Of a DNA stretch of 34,796 nucleotides, positions 31,055-34,796 are shown piece after piece (the first letter of the stretch is position 1; each line of letters opens with the position of its first letter). The notes below the pieces were generated by a model, which saw only the letters and a list, made by a program, of their open reading frames with translations, did not search any database and was not told the DNA's origin. This DNA comes from an uncultured Collinsella sp. (lineage in GTDB: Bacteria; Actinomycetota; Coriobacteriia; Coriobacteriales; Coriobacteriaceae). The translations under genes were made by a program, and so were the position numbers. The DNA is taken from contig CAUBTS010000013.1 in the NCBI GenBank assembly GCA_958438955.1, positions 1-34,796 on the forward strand. Direction: 5' to 3'.

Positions 31055-31365
31055 TACTCGCTCTCCCCCTCTCCCAAAATGGACGGCACGCGGAAGTAGC
31101 GGTCGCGCGCGCTGCCGGCGTTTTCGAGCGCAACGTCGAGCGGCAGGTCGCGCTCGGGCTCGCGCAGGTCGTCGCCCATCACGTTGGACAGGCTTCCGAT
31201 GGGATGGAACGTGGGCTCCACGTCGGGCAAGTCATATTGCAAGACGGGCTCGAGCATCTGGACGGCGTCGTTCATGTAAGACGTCATCTGGGTGAGCTCG
31301 TCATCGGTCAGTGCGATCTTTGCGTACTCGGCGATGCCGCGCACGTCTTTCTCGCTGAGTGCCAT
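31054..31365 (-). CDS. gatC: Asp-tRNA(Asn)/Glu-tRNA(Gln) amidotransferase subunit C
   Basis: This 103-residue subunit stabilises GatA on GatB. The sequence MALSEKDVRGIAEYAKIALTDDELTQMTSYMNDAV, the middle VEPTFHPIGSLSNVMGDDLREPE and the end DRYFRVPSILGEGESE match the family (usual ending 'yf.VP.v..'). I prefer ATG 31365, seven bases behind GGGAG, over an ATG six codons upstream. It opens the gatCAB operon. Confidence 0.95.
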   Translation of the reverse strand: MALSEKDVRGIAEYAKIALTDDELTQMTSYMNDAVQMLEPVLQYDLPDVEPTFHPIGSLSNVMGDDLREPERDLPLDVALENAGSARDRYFRVPSILGEGESE

Positions 31366-31400
31366 AGGCGCTCCCTTCCGCATAACAGATAAACCGCTCT

Positions 31401-31406
31401 AGTATA
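31401..31406 (-). promoter_or_regulatory. Candidate -10 box of the gatCAB operon
   Basis: TATACT preceded by TG on the minus strand would start transcription near 31394, about 30 bases before gatC. A matching -35 box is weak. Confidence 0.4.
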
Positions 31407-31444
31407 CAAGGCAACGCCGCTTGGAGCAGGCGCTTTACCCAAAT

Positions 31445-31571
31445 GCAGCGAAAACGTAACGAGGGCGGCGGGCTGGCAGGCGGCGGGCCGGCGGTTCTGC
31501 AGCGAAAACGCACCGTCCATAGCGAAAACCGTCCAGCCCGCAACGAAAAGCATCCCGCCCGCAACGAAGAC
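31445..31571. repeat. Cluster of GC-R-CGAAAA motifs between gatC and the sortase
   Basis: GCAGCGAAAACG appears near 31444 and 31498. Related forms are ATAGCGAAAACC (near 31521), GCAACGAAAAGC (near 31540) and GCAACGAAGACC (31561). The ~325-base gap 31366-31690 has no gene that I can support; it holds this cluster and two hairpins. Confidence 0.6.
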
Positions 31572-31630
31572 CATCACAACATTCGACGCTTTTCGTCAAA
31601 ATCGCGATTTTCATCGAATGTTGTGATGGT
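31570..31630. repeat. 17-bp inverted repeat with an inner palindrome
   Basis: ACCATCACAACATTCGA (31570-31586) is perfectly inverted at 31614-31630. The loop contains the perfect 14-base palindrome AAAATCGCGATTTT (31598-31611). Unlike a terminator it is AT-rich in the loop and has no clear T-tail. Confidence 0.88.
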
Positions 31631-31643
31631 TTGGAAGCCCCCG

Positions 31644-31677
31644 ACCACCACAAAGGTGCCAGCCCCTTTGCGGTGGT
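31644..31677 (-). terminator. Hairpin behind the sortase gene
   Basis: ACCACCACAAAGG pairs with CCTTTGCGGTGGT with one mismatch, 14 bases past the sortase stop. There is no good T-tract on the minus strand, so termination is only possible. Confidence 0.45.
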
Positions 31678-31690
31678 TCTGAAGAATGCC

Positions 31691-32629
31691 CTATGCCGAG
31701 GCCTTGGCCTTGCGGCGCTTGCGGACCGCGTGGATCACGATGTCCAGCAGCAACAGCACAATGGCTACGACCACGATGAGCACGGCAAACTCGCGCTTGC
31801 CCCAGTGGCGGCCGGCCAGCGACTTTTGCTTGTCGACGTCCTTCTTGTTGTACTTGGTGCGCACGCAATGCACCAGCAGGCGATGGTCGTTCACGCCATA
31901 GGGCGTGCAGGTGACGAGCGTCACCTTGTCGGCACCGGGTTCGATGGTCAGCGACTCCATCTCCTCGGGCAGCACGACCTCGGAGTCTACCATCTTGTAG
32001 GCGAGCGTCTTGTTCATGGTGTGCAGCAGCACCAGGTCGCCGGGCTCCAGCGAATGGATGTCGTCGAACATGCTCAGGTTGCGCATGCCCGAGTGCGCGG
32101 TGAGCACGCAATGCGTCGAGGTGCCGCCCACCGGCAGGCTCGTGCCCTCCAGGTGGCCGACGCCCGCCATAAGGACTTCCTCGCTCGTACCGTGGTAGAT
32201 GGGCATGCTCACGTCGATAGAGGGGATCTCGACCCAACTCATCATGGGGTCGCGGTCAAAGATAAGCTGCTGAGCGTAGGGCTCGATCTGGTCGGCGGGG
32301 AGCTCGGTGGCCTCGCCCGCCAGTTGCTCGTTAAAGGAGCGCGCCTGGAGCAGGATGCGCTCGCGCTCCTCGGCAGAAAGCGCGTCCACGGTGCTGGACA
32401 CGGTGCTGATCTGGTTGAACACGCCCGAGGCCTCGAGCCGGTCCAAGATCCACGGCCAGGTCATAAGGCCCACGCCAATAAGGATGATGACGATGGTGAT
32501 GAGCCGGTCGGCCCAGCGCGGCAGTCGCTTGCGGCGGCGTTTGGGCTTTGGTTGAGGTTTGGGCTGAGGGCTTGAGCCACCGTTGTCCGCGGCGTTATTG
32601 CTCTTCATATGTTTGGCGCCCTGCACCAT
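31691..32629 (-). CDS. Class C sortase
   Basis: This 312-residue membrane transpeptidase should join pilin subunits or anchor surface proteins. It has a Pro/Lys-rich cytoplasmic start, a transmembrane helix (about residues 43-60, LITIVIILIGVGLMTWPW), the sortase beta-barrel with catalytic H179 in LTAHSGM, C241 in TLVTCTPYGVNDHRLL and R250, and a second C-terminal membrane helix (FAVLIVVVAIVLLLLDIVI), typical of class C. An IFDRDPMMSWVEIP stretch precedes the barrel where lid residues lie. ATG 32629 follows GAGGAG. No pilin gene is in the window, so substrates are unknown. Confidence 0.94.
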   Translation of the reverse strand: MVQGAKHMKSNNAADNGGSSPQPKPQPKPKRRRKRLPRWADRLITIVIILIGVGLMTWPWILDRLEASGVFNQISTVSSTVDALSAEERERILLQARSFNEQLAGEATELPADQIEPYAQQLIFDRDPMMSWVEIPSIDVSMPIYHGTSEEVLMAGVGHLEGTSLPVGGTSTHCVLTAHSGMRNLSMFDDIHSLEPGDLVLLHTMNKTLAYKMVDSEVVLPEEMESLTIEPGADKVTLVTCTPYGVNDHRLLVHCVRTKYNKKDVDKQKSLAGRHWGKREFAVLIVVVAIVLLLLDIVIHAVRKRRKAKASA

Positions 32630-32695
32630 CGCCGGTCACTCCTCTACAACTCAAGTTGTCTAAACAAATAATAGCCGATTAGCGAGCTCATGCGC

Positions 32696-32726
32696 CGGAC
32701 AACGCAGCTTGGCTGCACCGTCCGGG
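32696..32726 (-). terminator. Possible terminator behind the nucleotidyltransferase gene
   Basis: CCGGAC and GTCCGG enclose a second stem GCAGC/GCTGC with loop TTG, 15 bases beyond the stop. There is no strong T-tract, so this is tentative. Confidence 0.4.
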
Positions 32727-32740
32727 CCACGTAACCCCAC

Positions 32741-33514
32741 TCAACCAATCAAGCCATATGTTGCTTTCATCGTCTCGAGCAACTGCGCCATCGTTACGCC
32801 CGCAACCCCAATCTGTTTCAGATTGACGTCGCCCACCTCACAATCTTTGACAAACGCAAGCATATCGTCCTTCAGTTCTCCGCGCAGATCGACACCTTCC
32901 GACTCTCCAAGCAGCTGAGCAAGTCTCAGCGCATCGCGTTTATGCTTTTTTACCTTCCTCGAATCAACGTTCTCCCCCGCTTCCCTTCTAGCTTTTAGGT
33001 CGAGATACGCCTTCGCTTTGAACGGGACAATGTATTCCGTCCCCAGGACCGAAACGCCGCCTACGGTCCGAATTCCCTGAAGGAACAAGCTGTAGTAAGC
33101 ATCGTCCAACAAAATTGCCGAAAGACTGCTTATGTTTTCATCAACGTGAATTGGCGCCACATCAATCCCCTCACGACCCTTTAGAAAGTCGGGGCACTTC
33201 GCGAAGAGTTCAATCATATGGGGGTAACCCGGCATCTTAGGCTCTGTAAACCGATAAAAACATGAGCCTTTGCCTTCGCCCCAGCCGCAGCGGTAACCGC
33301 CATCACGCACCAAAGTCCATATAGCTTCTGCCGTCTGAGGCAACCGGTCATCGGCGACAATTACCACATCAAAATCGTGAGTCGCCCTAAACGGAAGTCC
33401 CGCCTCCGCGAGCAAAATGTCGCATGCCGTGCCGCCGATAAGGGCATACGATCCTGCGGCTTCTTGCATATGCTGCTGAAATTCTTGGAGACCTTCTACA
33501 GCGCTTCTTGCCAT
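32741..33514 (-). CDS. Nucleotidyltransferase, AbiEii-like toxin candidate
   Basis: This 257-residue protein has a nucleotidyltransferase core: YALIGGTACDILLAEAG with the GG motif, then RATHDFDVVIV with the metal-binding D-x-D, as in MNT/AbiEii enzymes. Later segments (FKAKAYLDLKARREAGENVDSRKVKKHKRDALRLAQLL, with Lys/Asp residues typical of these proteins) fit the family. AbiEii-type toxins modify tRNA or another target with GTP or CTP. Its start overlaps the upstream winged-helix gene by 19 bases, and gene order equals that of abiEi-abiEii. It could instead be a plain nucleotidyltransferase, so toxicity is inference. Confidence 0.75.
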   Translation of the reverse strand: MARSAVEGLQEFQQHMQEAAGSYALIGGTACDILLAEAGLPFRATHDFDVVIVADDRLPQTAEAIWTLVRDGGYRCGWGEGKGSCFYRFTEPKMPGYPHMIELFAKCPDFLKGREGIDVAPIHVDENISSLSAILLDDAYYSLFLQGIRTVGGVSVLGTEYIVPFKAKAYLDLKARREAGENVDSRKVKKHKRDALRLAQLLGESEGVDLRGELKDDMLAFVKDCEVGDVNLKQIGVAGVTMAQLLETMKATYGLIG

Positions 33515-34464
33515 GGATATTCCTTTCCAAACATGCGATCGACTTCGAGCTGAATTCGCTCATCGTCGATTGCCGCCAAAGATAGCGCAAGCGAAATGTC
33601 GTCGACACGGGAGGAGCCGGCAAACACGGGCGCATAGCGCCACACTTGGATCATCGCCGTTTCGTTATCCGGCAACTCCCCGTCTGCGACTTCGAGGTCG
33701 CTCAGTTGACGCCATGTACTTCTTAAGACGGCCTTTTGTTCCATGCCCGGTGCAGCGAGCATCGAACGCGCGGCGAGCGCCGTCTCCCCGGCGTCAGCAA
33801 GATAGTCGATCTGCGGCGTCTTCCTTGCAAACCAGACCTTCGAGACTGGCGAGGAGAGCTCTGCCATGTGCTCGCTGAGCAAAAGATCAACGGCGACAGG
33901 GAGCACGACGACACGTCGCTCGCACCGCTCGCGCCTCGCGAGCCCCCTGTCAACAAGCTCGGTTATGGCCTCACTCGCTCGGCTTGCCGAAATCCCAAGC
34001 GCACGACAAAGGTCATAGGGACGATATGGCTCCTGGGCTGCTCCCCAGATTGCGGCAGCCTGTGCGTTGGGTGACATCTTGGTCGCGTGATTGCGAAACC
34101 GGGCACCGCCCCTCTCCGTGCAGGCTGTACCCATAAATGGAAGAAAAGCCTGTCTACCTGGGCAGACAAAGGGAATCCCTTGTGCGACCAATGCTTTGCG
34201 CTGACGTGCATCGGCATCAGGAAACGAAACGACAACAGGAGTCTCCGCGCGCAAGGCTAGCTGACTATAGACTCTCTTAGCCTCGGGAAGCCCGACGCCA
34301 GTAGGCAAACTTGCAAGCAAAAACGAAAAACCGTTTGCGTCAACAGCGCGGACCTCAATCGCCCGCAGATGCAACGGCAAGTGCGCGGATCCAGGCCAAT
34401 TTTTGGTCTTAGCGGAGAGGCCTAGTGCTTCTTGTAAGTAGATTAGCGCTTCGTTCATTTCCAT
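33496..34464 (-). CDS. Winged-helix regulator, AbiEi-like antitoxin candidate
   Basis: This protein is 322 residues from ATG 34464 (ATG 34458 is also possible; neither has a strong ribosome site). A central winged-helix segment reads AAIWGAAQEPYRPYDLCRALGISASRASEAITELVDRGLARRE. The C-terminal part ends IDDERIQLEVDRMFGKEYPWQEAL, and the N-terminal ~130 residues form an alpha/beta domain with PVVVSFPDADARQRKAL. In AbiE type IV systems the winged-helix partner represses the operon and counters the transferase. The upstream inverted repeat ATTCCA-N8-TGGAAT is a fitting operator. Confidence 0.7.
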   Translation of the reverse strand: MEMNEALIYLQEALGLSAKTKNWPGSAHLPLHLRAIEVRAVDANGFSFLLASLPTGVGLPEAKRVYSQLALRAETPVVVSFPDADARQRKALVAQGIPFVCPGRQAFLPFMGTACTERGGARFRNHATKMSPNAQAAAIWGAAQEPYRPYDLCRALGISASRASEAITELVDRGLARRERCERRVVVLPVAVDLLLSEHMAELSSPVSKVWFARKTPQIDYLADAGETALAARSMLAAPGMEQKAVLRSTWRQLSDLEVADGELPDNETAMIQVWRYAPVFAGSSRVDDISLALSLAAIDDERIQLEVDRMFGKEYPWQEAL

Positions 34465-34476
34465 CGTTTTCGTTTG

Positions 34477-34500
34477 ATTCCATTTTATATTGGAATTATA
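34477..34500 (-). promoter_or_regulatory. Promoter with overlapping operator for the winged-helix/transferase pair
   Basis: On the minus strand TATAAT (34500-34495) runs into ATTCCA-N8-TGGAAT (34496-34477), an inverted repeat covering the likely start point. The AT-rich setting and the overlap suggest autorepression. The -35 box is weak. Confidence 0.55.
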
Positions 34501-34664
34501 CATAATTTTCGGAATTAACGAGATTTCTTTCGTGCGTAAGCCCGCATTTGAGTTTTCAAATGTCCCGGATCGGCGGGGCGATTCGGGATACAATATCAAT
34601 AGAAAACGACGCACCCCGCGTAAATGTTTGGGAGCGCGGGCGGTCTAGTTTTCTGGTTTTGTTA

Positions 34665-34692
34665 AATGCCCGGGCTCCGAACCCCGGGCATT
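34665..34692 (-). terminator. Terminator of the gene at the right edge
   Basis: A 10-bp perfect stem AATGCCCGGG/CCCGGGCATT with an eight-base loop lies directly behind the TAA of the partial gene. On the minus strand it is followed by TAACAAAACC, so the T-tract is poor. Confidence 0.6.
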
Positions 34693-34693
34693 C

Positions 34694-34795
34694 TTATTTG
34701 CGCTTGTTGCGGCGCAAATGCCTTCTACCGTCCGCACCGCGCGTGCGCCTACGGACCTTAAACCGAACCTCATACGAGTCAAGAAACGCGATGAC
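34694..34795 (-). CDS. 3' end of a minus-strand gene with an Arg-rich tail (partial)
   Basis: Only 33 residues and the TAA (34694-34696) lie in the window. The tail reads VIAFLDSYEVRFKVRRRTRG and then ADGRRHLRRNKRK. The open frame runs off the edge and is followed at once by a terminator-like hairpin, which supports a real gene end. The strongly basic tail would suit a nucleic-acid-binding or membrane-adjacent protein, but the family cannot be told. Confidence 0.55.
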   Translation of the reverse strand, partial: VIAFLDSYEVRFKVRRRTRGADGRRHLRRNKRK

Positions 34796-34796
34796 G

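Noticed and set aside
1..34796. CRISPR arrays, rRNA genes and ordinary tRNA genes
   Set aside because: I found no regularly spaced direct repeats with unique spacers and no rRNA or tRNA cloverleaf other than the tmRNA.

Overview
The window holds the late half of a siphophage-type prophage (about 1-23,000) joined to host chromosome (about 23,000-34,796). The phage part is very GC-rich and nearly every codon ends in G or C. The host part is less biased. A tmRNA gene, a gatC-gatA-gatB operon, a class C sortase and a DUF6110/P-type ATPase pair suggest a gut actinobacterium of the Coriobacteriia, with Collinsella as my best guess. That assignment is inference from gene style, not from a search.

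Prophage layout, all on the + strand. A packaging and head module (133-7,700) runs terminase small and large subunits, portal, minor capsid/MuF protein, scaffold, major capsid and small connector proteins, in the order seen in Listeria A118-like siphophages. A tail module (7,696-16,388) has minor capsid 2/3-type proteins, a tail tube with an Ig-like domain, two tail-assembly chaperones, the tape measure, Dit and Tal. A host-recognition module (16,410-18,567) has a BppU-like baseplate protein and a C-type-lectin-like protein. The lysis module (21,040-22,903) has a membrane coiled-coil protein, a holin, an amidase-SH3 endolysin and a small membrane protein. The integrase, repressor and replication genes are not in the window; they would lie to the left.

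The main discovery is a complete diversity-generating retroelement (DGR) between the tail and lysis modules. It contains a target gene whose last ~125 bases are a variable repeat (VR, 18429-18556), an Avd-like accessory gene (18673-19143), a non-coding template repeat (TR, 19168-19296) and a reverse transcriptase with a YMDD box (19499-20689). Over 123 aligned bases VR and TR differ at nine positions, and every one is an adenine in TR. This is the signature of adenine-specific mutagenic retrohoming. A GC-only tract closes both repeats, and a small hairpin follows VR but not TR. The phage therefore very probably diversifies a receptor-binding protein at its tail tip. A second notable protein is the MuF-type minor capsid protein, which carries a C-terminal RadC/JAB-like HNHP...S..D domain.

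The phage ends next to the 3' end of ssrA (tmRNA, minus strand, 23009-23372), the probable integration site, and the tmRNA looks intact. Beyond it are a small + strand gene, an RHH/PIN toxin-antitoxin pair with a three-site operator, a metal P-type ATPase with its DUF6110 partner and a DtxR-like box, a ~140-base nested palindrome, gatCAB, a repeat-rich spacer, a class C sortase, a winged-helix/nucleotidyltransferase pair resembling AbiE type IV systems, and the 3' end of one further minus-strand gene at the right edge.
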